Shown here piece after piece: positions 12,265 to 55,840 of a stretch of 64,000 nt of DNA (position 1 is the first letter of the stretch; the number at the start of each line of letters is the position of its first letter). The stretch spans positions 126,550,384 to 126,614,383 of the forward strand of contig NC_133391.1 in assembly GCF_047511655.1 (NCBI RefSeq), in the 5' to 3' direction. The translations under genes were made by a program, and so were the position numbers. Origin of the DNA: Castor canadensis. Taxonomy: Eukaryota; Chordata; Mammalia; Rodentia; Castoridae. The notes under the pieces are model-generated. The model saw only the letters and a list, made by a program, of their open reading frames with translations, had not been told where the DNA came from and searched no databases.

Positions 12265-14230
12265 CTGTCTGGAAAACAGAATTTTTCAAGGTCAAGATAA
12301 AAAGGATTATCTGTTTCTAATATTTGAGAAGATAACTATGCTTTACTCCACTGGGTCATTATTTGCTTGTCTATTTTTCATTTACTACTACTGCTGTATC
12401 ACTGACTTTCCTGTATTTTTAAGGTGGTCAGTTATAAATACCCAAGCTTTTTTGGTTTTGGTTTGTTCGAATATAATACATAGGGCAGGATCCAATCTGT
12501 ACATAAATCTTCAAGAGCCACAGGTACGCACAACCTTAAGCTTATCATTCCTGACAGTTTATTGTATAAAGATGTTGCTCTTTTTCTACTTACTGTGATA
12601 TATGCTGTGAGATCCTTTAGGCCTTTAAGCTCAATCCCTTAAGTAAAGTGAAAGTATGTTCAGCTAGTCATATATTTTCCCGTATCATTTGTTCTTGCTC
12701 ACATTTATAGTAAAATAGTTTTTGATGTTAATTTGCTTCTTGTTTTTTTCCTCATTTATCCTATATAACTTGTTCTATTAGTTACCTGTCTCTTCAGCTG
12801 TCCTGCTGCAGCATAAACTCATGAGGGTTCTGGATAAGTATAAGCCTGCTGCCATCATGTGGTGTCATGCATGTTCTGGATGTGACTCCTTACTCCCTAA
12901 AATGAGGAATTCAACTGGATTGAAATTAACAAAATTATGTCTTTTCTTAGGGAGACAGTCACTTGCTAATTTTAAATTTAGAAAAATTGCAATGGGTTTA
13001 AAAAAATCAAAATAGGTTTCCAAACCTCTGCTTTCAGCTACTTTGCCACAACTATAGGTTCCTGCTATTTATGACTTCTGGATAATTAAAATTTCCAGTA
13101 CCTAGTGCTTATTTTTAAGCTATTTAAAAACTGTCAGATTGAGAAGTTTAGTCAATGTCACAAACAAATTTTATTAGCTACTATGTTTAAAATCAATGTA
13201 ATACTACACAGTCATATTCTAATAAAGAATAGTAGCTATTTCATTTATGTAAGAAAATTATATCTTCATTAATATTTGGCTTGTTTTATACCTAAAGTTT
13301 AATAGAAGTGTTTCCAAATAGTTTAGCAAACGTGCATTGAGTAAACTTAGAAAGAAGGTAAATTGTTTGCCTAAACAGATTTTTTTGGGGGCAGTACTGG
13401 GATTTGAACTCAGGGTCTTGTGCTTGCTAAGTAAATTCTCTACCACTTGAGCCATACCTCCAGCCCTAAATAGATGTTTTTTGAAATCTGACTTTAAACT
13501 TACAGTAAATGCTACTGTATAATTAAAACAACGCATATTCTTAACAGACATCAGCTTTCAAGTCTAAGTACTAAAGAATGTTTAATCCAGAACAAAAAAA
13601 TTAAACTGACTTAGCTGCATCAAGCTACTTTTGTTATGTGAATGTTAAATATACTTAAGGATTGATATTTTTTAAAAAATCTCACAAAACTACTTTGCAA
13701 AGTTCACTTGTACCATCTGTATCCTTACAGAAAACAAAATTTAAGATTTAATTCAGCTTTCTTAGGTTGTTTCCCTATCCCCTGTGAGCTGCTGCTGAGT
13801 TTTATTCTCTTTTTCTGGCCTTCGGTTAATCTGAAGGACCACATTATACTACTTCCTAAGATATTTTCTGGTACTAATGTTTGAATGTCTTGACTACTGA
13901 TCAGAATGAAGTCATCATAGTATTTAAGGCAGCATATTTGTTTATAAAAAAGATCTTTCAAAGATAGTACCCACCTAATGCAGATAGAGCTAATCTGTTG
14001 TGCTTACAGGGAGCAAATTTCACATCTTTACTGCCCCTTACAGATTGGTCAGTCTTAAAAACTACATTTTTAAACAGCCTATGTAAGGACAATAAAAACA
14101 GTTCTCCATTTTTTTCCTTTTGTCTTTGAAATAAACATAGTGTATCTTACAACTGCAAGAAAACCTGAGTTCCTTCCAAAACAAAAGTGTCTGTGTTGAA
14201 TTAAACTATCTCTAAACTCATTCCATTTCA
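12265..14230. other. Convergent 3' region between DIMT1 remnant and KIF2A
   Basis: No coding sequence. Plus-strand AATAAA hexamers at 13221-13226 and near 14091 could be old DIMT1 poly(A) signals. One antisense tRNA-type SINE lies at 13380-13466. Confidence 0.55.
13380..13466 (-). mobile_element. tRNA-type SINE, antisense
   Basis: T run, gggatttgaactcaggg, and ctaccacttgagccatacc: the B box and A box of the tRNA-derived SINE in reverse complement. Flanked by the near-repeats taaacagat and taaatagat. Confidence 0.85.
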
Positions 14231-15798
14231 TTTATTAATAAGCATATTGTGAAAAAAAATCTACATTTGTTATAGATTTCATGTTTACAGAGCTTTTCAC
14301 CATGGTATTAGGATTTCTGACAGCTACCCTCTTGAGTTATAAACAGTGAAGTAGAGAATTTGGCTCATGTGACTCTCTATTCATAGCTTCCCTTTGGTTC
14401 ATGAATAAGCTTGTAGTTCCCTTGAGTAAACAATAATAAGATATCCTTGGGAAGTTTTTTTTATTAATCTACTCCTGGACTAGGAACTGAGGGAATACTC
14501 CTAGAGAGATATATAAATCTTTAAACACACTATTTACATGAAAAATGGCCAGTTTTCTTTCTTAAGAGTAGCAATTTGTAAAAATCAGTGCTGTCATTTA
14601 AAGAGTAGACCACCAGACTTTTGCTGAGAATGCAGTGTTCTCCCTAAACCATATTGAAACATCACACATTAGGTACTGGATGGAGCTAGGTGAGACCTGC
14701 CTTTTAAGGCAATGTCAACTCTTTCTCAGCTTAATTCTCTTCCAAGGGAGTTATGTACTGTCTACAGTTCATTTAAACTAACTTCTATTATGAATTACTT
14801 TCAATGTACATATATATGCTCATGCATCAGAAGCCAATTTCCTTCAACAGTACATACAGAAGGTAAATTCTGAGGTGCTAATGAACACGTCAACTTAAGT
14901 AATGGTATTGGTAAGGATCAAACTGAACTATTAAATTTTTTAATACCACACTGGCACGCACACTGCATATATGTATTATCCTAAGATAAAACTCTTCTCA
15001 GAATTTCGTTACTTTTTATTATACACCAACTAGTTTATATTTTAGTTTTTTTACAAAGAAAATGCTAAGAAAATTATAATCACATGTTATATGGTTTTAA
15101 AAATCATAATTCCAGATTTCTTTACATGTAAGTTGGAGTGGTCCAGCAGCTATGTCCACTGTCACAGACTTTAGTTCCGTTCGATGATATGGCACATCCT
15201 GCAAAATTAACTAATCACACAAAAAGTCTCAAATACAGTAAAAATGTACACACAGTAAGGTAATTTACAATGACATAAGGAATGTAATTTATCTTGGCTG
15301 TGCTTCAGAAATTTAGGGTCAGTAGCCTTAGTCAAGGCACAAGAAGATGAGCACAGCTGTCTCTAGGAGTGGCAAGGTATGTACAATCACTGATGAGGTA
15401 TGCATGCACGCAAAGTATTTAAAACTGCTCAGTCTTGCTATGAAAATTGAACTGAGTTAAAAGGAAATGCTGAGGCTTTCTCCTACCCTCCACTTCTGGA
15501 TCAAGTCCACAATCTTATTTAATCAAATGGAAAATAAAATTGGCAAGGAGCTCCAAAAGTAAATCACTATTTGGGTAAATGAAACAAAATACTTCACTAA
15601 TCCCAATTCTTGGTTGTACTTCCTGGATTATAAGCATTTTGTAGACAAAGGAGTTTTTTCACAAAATTGAAATGTCATTTAGGTGAAGGACATTTCTCAC
15701 AGATACTTGAATTTTAAACTTTCAAATGGCCCTTACAGCTGAACCATTGTATGTTACACTAGTGAGGGTTCGGGGATCCTTTAGCAATAAATTCCAAT
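14231..15798 (-). other. KIF2A: Probable KIF2A 3' UTR with candidate poly(A) signals
   Basis: The sequence downstream of the stop is AT-rich with no recognisable repeat. Minus-strand AATAAA hexamers occur at 15015-15020, 14460-14465 and 14231-14236, giving possible 3' UTR lengths of about 0.8, 1.3 and 1.6 kb. Which one is used cannot be told from sequence alone. Confidence 0.5.
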
Positions 15799-46722
<30,924 letters not shown>

Positions 46723-47254
46723 ATCTTTCTTGCAAGAGAATTCCAGACACTCAGGATTAGGGAATGTACTTTGTCTGTGGGGTCATAAAATCAATTTGTT
46801 ACTTATCCATAAAATAATTTATTACTTATTAAGTCCAGGAATTCAAGACATTGAAAAACAACTGATAAAGAATGCCTAAAATTTTATACTGTTAAACAGT
46901 TTCAGCTATTAGAAAATTTCCTAACTAAGTCAAAATTAACTCAGTGGAACACAGAGCCAATATTCATTCATTAAGGCAATTTAAATACTATGGTAATATA
47001 AAATATTAACTTAAACATCACTTTAAATCATAGACTGTACAAAGTGATGAAATTATATTTAAACTGAGAAAAGGAATCTGAATTCAAAAAGGCAGGGTAA
47101 TGCTAATCTAAAATGTTGCCTACCCAAATCTCTTCTACTTCTTATTTCCCATGACCATTCTAGTTTTTCCATTACTTTTTATAATTGTCTTTCTTATAAT
47201 TCTAAGAGGGCATTATACAGAATGCATTAACTTCCTCCCCGGCCCCCTGCCGCC

Positions 47255-47330
47255 TTTTGGTGGTACTGGGGTTTGAACTCAGGTGCCTTGCGCTGGCTAG
47301 GCACTTGAGTCACATCCCCCAGCCCCAGCT
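47255..47330 (-). mobile_element. tRNA-type SINE, antisense
   Basis: ggtactggggtttgaactca and cttgagtcacatcccccagc. Confidence 0.8.
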
Positions 47331-47465
47331 CCCCACTTAATGGATTTTGGATCTTACCTGTTAATAACTACAGAGTTAAATTATTTTAAATTAATATGTA
47401 TTTTACTATGTCTATCATATGTTTTGATGGTCACTTAGGTTACGTGCATTTTTTTCTTCCCATTT

Positions 47466-47568
47466 GTTTTTTTTTTTTTTTTGATAGTACTGGGGTACTG
47501 GGATTTGAACCCAGGGTACACTGCTTGGTAGGGAGGCACTCTACTACTTAATTCATGTCCCCAGGCCT
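47466..47568 (-). mobile_element. tRNA-type SINE, antisense
   Basis: T run, ctgggatttgaacccagggt, ctctactacttaattcatgt; a short stretch (gtactgggg) is repeated at its start. Confidence 0.78.
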
Positions 47569-48439
47569 TATGCAATTTTCTACTATTACAATTACTGCCA
47601 TGAATACTACTATATATCTGTTATGATAATTATCTCCCAAGGACAGATTCCTAGAACCAGACCAATAGGTTTCTCTGTACATGTACGTATGTATATACAT
47701 ACACACATATTTACTGCTTATTTCATTTTACCTATCCATTTGCTTATTGGTCAAGGATAAAACCTATTTTGTAATATACTGATACCATCAATATTACCTA
47801 ATAAAATAAAGAATTTCAATATGTACTTCTTAAATGAAACTCCTGGAGCATCTGTAATTTACCTTAAGATAATTTATATCTCTTTAAATATCTAAAACAA
47901 AACACATATAAGACAAACACTATTATTTTAGCAACAAATAGAATATCATGAAAGAAAATGTGCATACTATAAAAGTTCGAAAAGTATTTATGTATGAAAT
48001 TACTGTCAATCATTACCTCTTCTAATATGGAGTCATATAAAAATCTGCAAAAGTAATAAATTAATATAATGCTATAAAACTCAAACAGTCCACCCTTAAA
48101 TATTAAGGATATAAGTACTTAAAATTGATATACTGTTGCCGCTTTAAAAAACCTAATATACACACATAGGTGATCTTTCCATGACAATATATTTTGACCT
48201 AGTTATTAATTTTAACAAGTGCATAGCATTTCATAAATGGAATGTCAGAATTTTAACTATTTTAAATTGCCCTCTATTTACATTCCTAACAGTGAGATCT
48301 ATTCCTCTGTATCTTCAACACTGGGCATTATTAATCTTAAAATTTTTATCAATCTGACTGATAAGCCAGATCTCACTTTAAACTATCAATTCTATTGCTT
48401 GTAACTATGTGTTACATTACATCAACCAGAATGTTCCTG

Positions 48440-48610
48440 GTTAAAAACTAAGTTAAATTACATTATTCCTTTGCTCAAAACCTTCCAATAGCTTCTCTTC
48501 TCAAAGTCAAAGCCAAAGTCTTTCCAATGATCTCCTAATGACCTCATTACATGACTTCATTCATTCCTTACCAGAGTAACTCTCCCTTTCTCACATAATA
48601 TTGCTTTCAC
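48440..48610 (-). mobile_element. L2 fragment
   Basis: tcctttgctcaaaaccttcc, aatagcttctcttctc and agtcaaagccaaagtctttc resemble an L2 segment. Diverged. Confidence 0.5.
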
Positions 48611-49192
48611 TCTCCATAAACATAAAAGAGGAGTGAAGGACTTACGTGTGAAAGACAAGTGTGAAAGCAACTGAGTAAATGATGCCATTTACTGAGATAA
48701 GTAAACATTGTAGGGAGATATGCTATAAAATAATGGAAGCAATCAAAAGGGATAAGCTTAAAAGAGAAATTAGAGGATTCCTATTGCAGTTTGATTTGGA
48801 GAGAAATTAGGTAAATAACCAGAAATGGTATGTTTCAGTTGGGTCTGCTGAGAAACTGAAGTTGAAATAAGAGTAGAGGAGGTTTATTGTGAAAGCTAAA
48901 AAGAGGAAGAAAAGAGGACCAGGGATGAAAAATTTGCAGATCAGGATACAAGCTCAAATCCATGAAGCAAAGGGGTATGAGGAGGACTGAGCAGAGAAAG
49001 CCTCAGACCTTGATGTAGACCCAAAAAGGTTGTGGCTAACCCATCAGTGGGCTCCACAGCAGAGATCACCAGAGGAGTTCTGTACTTGGCTAAAACAGGC
49101 ATGCCTAATTATCCATGCCATACTTTGCCACTGGGTAGAGGTTTCATAGGAAATGTAAGAAATGTCACAGTTCAAAAGATAAGGATCCTCCT

Positions 49193-49412
49193 AGCTAGGT
49201 TCTGGTGGCCCATGCCTAGTTATTCAGGAGGCAAAGATCAGGAGGATCGTGGTTTGAGGCCAGCCCAGGGATAGTTTACAAGACTCTATCTTGAAAATAC
49301 CTAAGACATACACACACACACAAAATGACTGGTGGGGTAGCTCAAGTGGTACAGTGCCTGCCTAGCAAACAAAAGGCCCTGAATTCAAACTCCAGTACTG
49401 CCAAAACCTAAA
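49193..49412 (+). mobile_element. Dimeric 7SL-tRNA SINE
   Basis: ctaggttctggtggcccatg, tggtttgaggccagcccag, a linker expanded with (ac)n at 49309-49323, then ggggtagctcaagtggtac and ttcaaactccagtactg. Confidence 0.86.
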
Positions 49413-49866
49413 TTTTTTAGTATCATATTTGAGGAATATGATTCCTGTATGTAGATAAGGATCCTGTAGCTAACAATTGGAGGCTATCAATTAACTGTTC
49501 TCCCTGGAACTGAAAGAGTTCTTAGAGAGATGTCAAGCAGTGCTCCTACACGGCTGTAACTGGACATGAAAAAGAAAGAAAATGAATTTAACTGCTAGTG
49601 GAAATAAAAAGTGGTTCACAAAGAGCCATGAGCAGCCATGCTGGGGAAAATCACCACAGCCAGCTATCACTGCTGCATCAAGCCCTGATCGATCACTATC
49701 TCTATGAGGTGAGTAGCAGGACAGAGACCTGGCAGCTACCCTCACCCCACTAGCCCTGAGAGCCTTATAACAGTAACACTAGTGGGGACAAGAATATTAC
49801 TGCAATACAATTTCAGGAAAAGTAAAAGAATTTAAGACATTGATAATTGTCTCGTCAATAGGAAGA

Positions 49867-49958
49867 ACTGGGGTGTGGCTCAAGTGGTAGAGCGCCTGCT
49901 TTATAAGCACAATAGCCCTGAGTTCAAATCTTAGTCCCACCAAAAAAAAAAAAAAAAA
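49867..49958 (+). mobile_element. tRNA-type SINE
   Basis: tggggtgtggctcaagtggt, agagcgcctgctttataagc, gagttcaaatcttagtccc, A tail. Well preserved A and B boxes. Confidence 0.88.
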
Positions 49959-50127
49959 GTAACTGTTTCATCAACAGGAAAAGATGTGTTGAATACCAGA
50001 CTCCCCTAAAGAATAACTTCCAGCAGAAAATGGACAGGCTATGGTGGAAGTTGTTGAAAAAAAGAGTAAGGAGATAAGTCTTCATGAAATCTGCAACACA
50101 ATAAGCACAACAGTGAGAATGGGGGAT

Positions 50128-50345
50128 GTGTTAGTCAAGACTTTTTTCATGGCTGTGATCAAATACCTGACAGTAACAACTTACGGGAGGAAAGATTTTT
50201 ATTATGTTTCAGTGATTTTAGTCCACTGAGGTAGGGAGGACGTGGCAGAGCACAGCAGCTCACATCATGGTGAAACATGCACATTCCAAAAAGCAAGACC
50301 AATGCTACTATTTCTACTGTTGGACAGCTACCACAGTACTCCAAC
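50128..50345. mobile_element. Possible LTR fragment
   Basis: gttagtcaagacttttttca, gatcaaatacctgacagtaa and cagctcacatcatggtgaa resemble a repeat seen in several mammals, probably a MaLR-type LTR. Family not settled. Confidence 0.45.
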
Positions 50346-50667
50346 TTTCCTGAGTAAGGAACAGTGTTTTAGTGTACTGACAACTAGATGTGAAAAAAAA
50401 TAAAGTAGGCTAGTAGAGCAAATTATCTAGTATTAAGGCTATAGGTCACAATTTCAGAGACTTCAACCTTCAAAAACAATCTAGAAAGACCAAGCAATAC
50501 AAGGATTAAAACAAAAACAAAAAAAAAGCCAAGAACACCAGCATCAGCAGTCTCCTTAACACTGGAACCTCCACAATTTCAATTGCCAGTGTGGTCACTC
50601 AGAAAGCCTTAAATCACAAGTTAGCAGAGTCAAAAACGGACTGATTTATCAGCTAAGACTAAACTCT

Positions 50668-50705
50668 AGGTGGGCGCTCTACCACTTGAGCCACTCCACC
50701 AGCCG
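50668..50705 (-). mobile_element. Short tRNA-type SINE scrap
   Basis: ggtgggcgctctaccacttg then agccactccaccagcc, only the 5' third of the element. A repeated actaaactctag flanks it on both sides. Confidence 0.7.
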
Positions 50706-50947
50706 AAAGACTAAACTCTAGATGCCAAGCAGGGGCAGGAGTGAGAATATATTGGCTTTTGTATATAGGTAGTCCAGTTTACTCATCCAATATAAGAATA
50801 ATAAATACAAAACTCCAGCAATAAGAAATGAATAAAAAGGCTGGAGTAAAATAAAGTCAGTGTTTGCTTTTTGCTAGCTGATAACTAGAAATATGTGCAA
50901 TATCTATGTAGCATGGGGCTTTAATTTTCAAAAAAAGATGTCTCTAA

Positions 50948-51045
50948 GGGCTGGCAGAGTGCCTCAAATGGTAAGATCACCTACATAGCAAGTGTGAGGC
51001 CAAGTTCAAGCCCCAGTGCCAAACAAAAAACAAAAAAAAACCCCC
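50948..51045 (+). mobile_element. tRNA-type SINE
   Basis: gggctggcagagtgcctcaa, agcaagtgtgaggccaagtt, A/C-rich tail. Confidence 0.82.
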
Positions 51046-51120
51046 AAAACAAAAGATGTCTCTAAGAATTTTTTTTTTTAAATCTTTTTTTCCAATATGC
51101 TGTTAAAGGTTCTCTTCTCT

Positions 51121-51357
51121 TTTCTTTTGTGGTACTGGGGATTGGGATTGAACCCAGGACCTCGTATATGCTAAGCAAGTAGTCTACCACTTGAGCCATA
51201 CCTCCAGCCCTTTTTCTTTCTTTCTTTTTATTAATTTTTTTTTTTTTGTGACAGGGTCTTGCTAGGTAGCCAAGGCTGGCCTCAAATTCCAAATCCTCTT
51301 GTCTCAGCAGACCTTCCACAGCACTGGGATTACAGGAATGAGCCACCATACCCAGCT
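51121..51357 (-). mobile_element. tRNA-type and B1-like SINEs, antisense
   Basis: A tRNA-type half (ggattgggattgaacccagg, cttgagccatacctccagcc), then a separate T run, then a B1-like copy (gacagggtcttgctaggtag, ggattacaggaatgagccac). The internal T run suggests two insertions rather than a dimer. Confidence 0.83.
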
Positions 51358-52784
51358 CAAATACCTTTTTAATTATAAAGAAAACTTATAGTTTGTTTTT
51401 CAAAAGTCAGCTATTAGGCATCTGCTAATGGTCTTACCTAATAAAATAAAAATAGGAGACTTTTCAAAGCAAAAGTTTATGATATTGTGGCAATATATGG
51501 CATTAACAAAAGGAGTTTCAAGCCTCGATGACTGGGAGAATGATGGTACTAGAGGTAGAACAATAAGATGACTTTAAAAATGTTTTCCTTTTAATTCTCT
51601 TTTTTTACAGTATAGGCAAGACATGTTTAAATACACTATATTAGCTATGAATTTCATTTCAGGATAGTAAAGGAGGGATTCACAGTAATTGCTATTTAAA
51701 AAAAAAGAGAAAGTTGGATGGGATAGGGCTGAGAATTCTTGGTTTAGGGGTCCAGAGACCATGTGAAAGCAAAATGTGGGAAAAAAAAAAAAACTTAAAC
51801 ACTTTTTGTCAGCCCTAAACCAGGCCCACTGTACCCACATCCTCCTCTCCCCCATAAGGCTTCTGTGCCTTGGCCATAGCAATCACTGTGGAGCCCTGCA
51901 GCATATTCCAAGCAAGGATGGGTTTTCTGAGTTGGGATGAGAGCCTCAGCCACAAGGAGGGGGGCATACTCGTTAGAGATTCACTCAAGGGTTAAGATGA
52001 ACTGCATTTTAAAGATACAAAAAGTCGCAAAATTTTCAAAACACAATTATACCTCTCTTATGATTTGATCATGTCTGAAAGTTCTTTGGGGCCACATTAA
52101 AAAGGGGGAACAGGGAGAAAGAGAACAAGAGCACATTTGTAAACTAGGTATTTATTATTAGTAAGGAATCTACTTCTATGGCAGTCATGAAGCCCAGGCT
52201 GAGTTAACAGTGGTAAGTTCTGGAGGTAACTATACCTAACCCTGAATTTTCTGGTCATAATTCCTGTCTTGTCTCTTACCTTCAATTGAAAACCCAAACT
52301 CATGTGGTCTCTATCCCTGGCAAATGTCAAAGCCAACTATGTAGGAGGCTTTTTCAGAGGAGAAGACGATTTTGTCTTTCCAGAAGACAACTCTCCACTT
52401 GCTTTATGAGGCAGATAGCAGCCCTTAACCATGGATAGGCTGGGACCTGCGCAGGCCTCAACACAATAATAAAACTTTATTCAAAGTTTCAGTTGTGAAT
52501 AGGAATCATGTACCAATGTAAATAAGGCTACAAAAGATAATAGAACTACAGCTCGGACAAATTAGGATTGGAAAGTCTGGCCAATTTTCCTACATGGCCC
52601 TCCCAATACCACCCCATTTCTCTGGTTCATTTGAGAAAATTCCTGTATTCCATTTACTCAGATTGTCCATTTATATTATTGAGTTATATTATACATATTT
52701 CCACATTAAAAAAATGAAATAATGCCAACACTTGTGTATCTAACAACAGCCAGGTTAAAAAAAGCAAACAAATAAACACCTTTT

Positions 52785-52890
52785 CCTTTTTTTTTTTTTT
52801 GAGACAAGTTCTTGCTGTGTTATCCAGGCTGACCTGGAGCCCTGGCCTCAAGGAGTAGCTGAAATTATAGCAGAGTTCTGTAGTAGGAAG
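52785..52890 (-). mobile_element. B1-like SINE, antisense, truncated
   Basis: gagacaagttcttgctgtgt, tatccaggctgacctggag, agtagctgaaattatagc. Confidence 0.78.
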
Positions 52891-52949
52891 CAACATTTCT
52901 GAAACCTCTTATGTCCCCTCCTCAACTGAATCTCCCTCTCTTCCTTTCC

Positions 52950-54545
52950 CCACCTAAGAGATGACTACTCTGATATTTAAGATTGTCACACGCAGGCTTT
53001 TCTTTATATCACTTACAAATACAATACATATAATATCTCAACAGCTCATCTTTTAACTTCATATGTATAAGTTAATGCTACTTTTAAGACTTCTTTTGCT
53101 TGACATTTTTCTAAGATTCATTCATGTTGTAGTTTTTGCTATTAAGACCAATGGTACAATCATTCTTAAACATGTGTACTGATACAAACGTGTAAGAATT
53201 TCTCACATAAAAGAAGCTACAGAATAACCAATTATGGACATACATAATTTTTCTACTGTCACGATGCTTCCTAGCGATCGTACTTGTAATGATTTGTAAT
53301 CCCACAGCAGTTATCTCATACCCAACACAGTATTTGTTAGATTTAACGTGTCATAACTGTGCTTCTAATTTTTCTGACTGAATGAGGTTGTAGCTATTTT
53401 TTTGGCCACTCAGATCTTTTGACTATTGTTTTTTTCTTGCTATTTCTCCACAGAAATTCTCTATATTCTTGGCATTAATATTGTTACATGTACTACAAAT
53501 ATTTTCTTCAAAGTTGTTATCCACCTTTTCACTTATAGTCATTTGATGAATTTAAAATTTTAATACAGCCAAATAGATATCTTTCAATTATGTCCTTTTT
53601 TGCATATAAAATTCTTCCCAAAACTGAGATCATTAAGATGTTGTTCACATTTTCATCTAAAGTTTTACAAAACCTTTCACATCTAGGGCTTTCATCTACT
53701 GGCACTTAGGTATTTGCATACAGTAATACAATTTCCTTTTTTTCTCCCGATGAAAACAAAGTGTTCAGCATCATCTCCTAAAATGCCCTTTCTTCCCCTA
53801 TTTAGCTGCAATACTACCTCTGTTCATACAAAAAAAACAAATGCATGAGTCTATTTCTTTATTTCTGAATGTGTACTGTCTTAGTTACTATTATGGAACT
53901 GATTACTGACTAGAAGGCAGGAGGGCCTAATTGAACAATTTTCAACTTGTATTTTGACTTCATCAATCTCATTTGAGATTTGTTAATTTTGTCTTTCTTA
54001 AGAATGAATACCTGGTTGTGTTGAGACCTTTGATTGTGTTATTCAATATTTAATTTATGCTCTTATTATTATCTTTCCTTCAACTTACTTTGGGCCTATT
54101 TTGCTGGTTTTTTCCACTTTAAAAATGTTAAGGTGAATACTTGATTCATTCATCTTGATCTTTTTCTTTTTTGTTTTTTAAAAACAATCTCGCTAAGTAG
54201 CTTGGGCTGGCCTGGAACTATGTGATCCAGGCTGGCCTTGAACTTGAAAATCCTCCTGCCTCTGGCTCTACTCTGAAGTGCTAGGATTGTAAGTGTCCAC
54301 CACCATACCCAACTATCATTTCTTTATTCTCATAAGCAACTAAAGCTACACATTTCTCTCCAAGAACTTTTTAGCAACATCTTGTAAGTTCTCATATAAA
54401 GTATTTTTGTTATTGTTCAGTTCCAAGTATCTTCTAATTTTCCTCCTGACTCCTTCACTCATGAGTTATCTGTTTCTCAAATTTTAAACACACAGCAGGT
54501 TTGTAGGTAGGTATCTTATTAATGATTTCTAAACATGAGACACCT
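52950..54545 (-). mobile_element. Old L1 (or HAL1-like) fragments
   Basis: Diverged antisense L1 sequence: gattcattcatgttgtagt, the ORF2-like part cttgattcattcatcttgat, and gttcagttccaagtatcttc with caactaaagctacacatttc. A B1-like SINE (54176-54318) interrupts it. No open frame survives. The left border is uncertain. Confidence 0.6.
54176..54318 (-). mobile_element. B1-like SINE, antisense
   Basis: gctaagtagcttgggctggc, aatcctcctgcctctggctc, accaccatacccaactatc. It contains a partial internal duplication of the ggctggcc segment. Confidence 0.8.
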
Positions 54546-54617
54546 GATCAATCAGACTAGAAAAGCCACAAATAATCAGTATAGCGGCTGAATATCCTTC
54601 TCAAACATTCATCATGG

Positions 54618-54750
54618 TTTTTCTTCCCTCCTTCCTTTCCTCTTTCCCTTCCTCCCTTCCTTCCTTCCCAGCCCTGAAGTTTGAATTCAGGTCCCCACAC
54701 TTACTAGGCAGGTACTCTGCCACTGGTGCCACAGCCTTAGCTCAATATCC
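54618..54750 (-). mobile_element. CT-rich microsatellite and tRNA-type SINE
   Basis: A tcc/cttc tract (54618-54669) precedes an antisense SINE (gaagtttgaattcaggtcc, tgccactggtgccacagcc), so the tract is its expanded tail. Confidence 0.75.
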
Positions 54751-54829
54751 TGATTTTTTCTACCTCAATTACACTGGACTGTTTTCCCCTGGAAGAAAAT
54801 GAACTATAAATCTAGCTCCAGGAAGCAGA

Positions 54830-55134
54830 TCAGTAGCAATTTTTAATCAAAGCTTTATTAATACACTGCTAGGAAAGCACCAAGGCAGTCTAGCAAAACC
54901 AGAATGTTGCTGCGCAGATACAGGGTTGGGGACAGGCTTTGGGGGTGTTATTTGAGATTTTGCTGATTGGCTGTTTCTTTTTCATGGGCCTTGATTGGTT
55001 GTTTCTTCCTTACAACATGGTTTGAATTTCATGCCTGTCACTCACCCCTTATACTTCCTTATTTGGCCTGGCTTTTGGAATTTTGTTCCCACTCTACCTC
55101 TTTAAGGAGAATTTTCCTCCACATTTTCCCAACA
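54830..55134 (-). mobile_element. Candidate solo LTR
   Basis: On the minus strand the block would start tgttgggaaaatgtgg at 55134 and contain aataaagctttg at about 54850-54862, placed as an LTR poly(A) signal would be. No clear target-site duplication or terminal ca was found. Confidence 0.35.
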
Positions 55135-55544
55135 GAACAACAAAACCAATCCTGATTTAAGTGGGGCGGAGGTCTCATTTTCTAGAACTGCTTTGAATTG
55201 GGTAGGGTCATACAGATGTATGACAATTTATTTGATGTTCTGGCAGAGGGTTTACAATAATGATTGTCCACAATCACTATTTTTCCCCAAAAGAATGCCT
55301 CCGGCTTATTAATATCCAAATTTCATAAAACATACTTGTCTCTCAATGCAAGTAGTTTTGGCCAATATTTACATAAAACATTCACATCTGTAGATGCCAA
55401 AACTCAATTGGCATTTTAAACAAAAGTGTGTGAGAAAAGTTCTATCAATATAATTCAGACTGTCAGAATCACATACAGACTTATTTTTTAAAAAGTATGC
55501 AAATTACCAAAGTGATACAAAATGTAGATGTAAGATGATGCTTG

Positions 55545-55840
55545 CTCTACTTTGGATATGTCTTGTCCTCCCCAAACTCATGGTTAGGCTTAATTCCTCA
55601 TGTGGAGTGTTCAGAGTTGGAGTCTAATGGGAGGAGTCGGGGTCATGAAGGTTCCCCTCATGACTACATTGTCATCTTCAGGAGTAGGTTCTCTCAAAGG
55701 ACTGATGTTACTGCAGGAATGGGTTTTTAAAAAATAGGTTCAGCTTGTTCTGCCTTTTCTTGCTCCCTCTGTCATCATGTGACCTCTTTTTCTGCATATA
55801 CCCACTGTTTTTCTCAGAAGAAAGATCACAAAGTCAAAAC
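55545..55840 (+). mobile_element. MaLR-type LTR (MST/THE1-like)
   Basis: actttggatatgtcttgtcc, agagttggagtctaatggga, ggggtcatgaaggttcccct, gctccctctgtcatcatgtg follow the MST/THE1 LTR order. Confidence 0.75.

Noticed and set aside
49867-49958. A possible tRNA gene
   Set aside because: It has A and B boxes but also the long SINE body and A tail, and many sister copies in the window; it cannot fold as a standard tRNA end to end.
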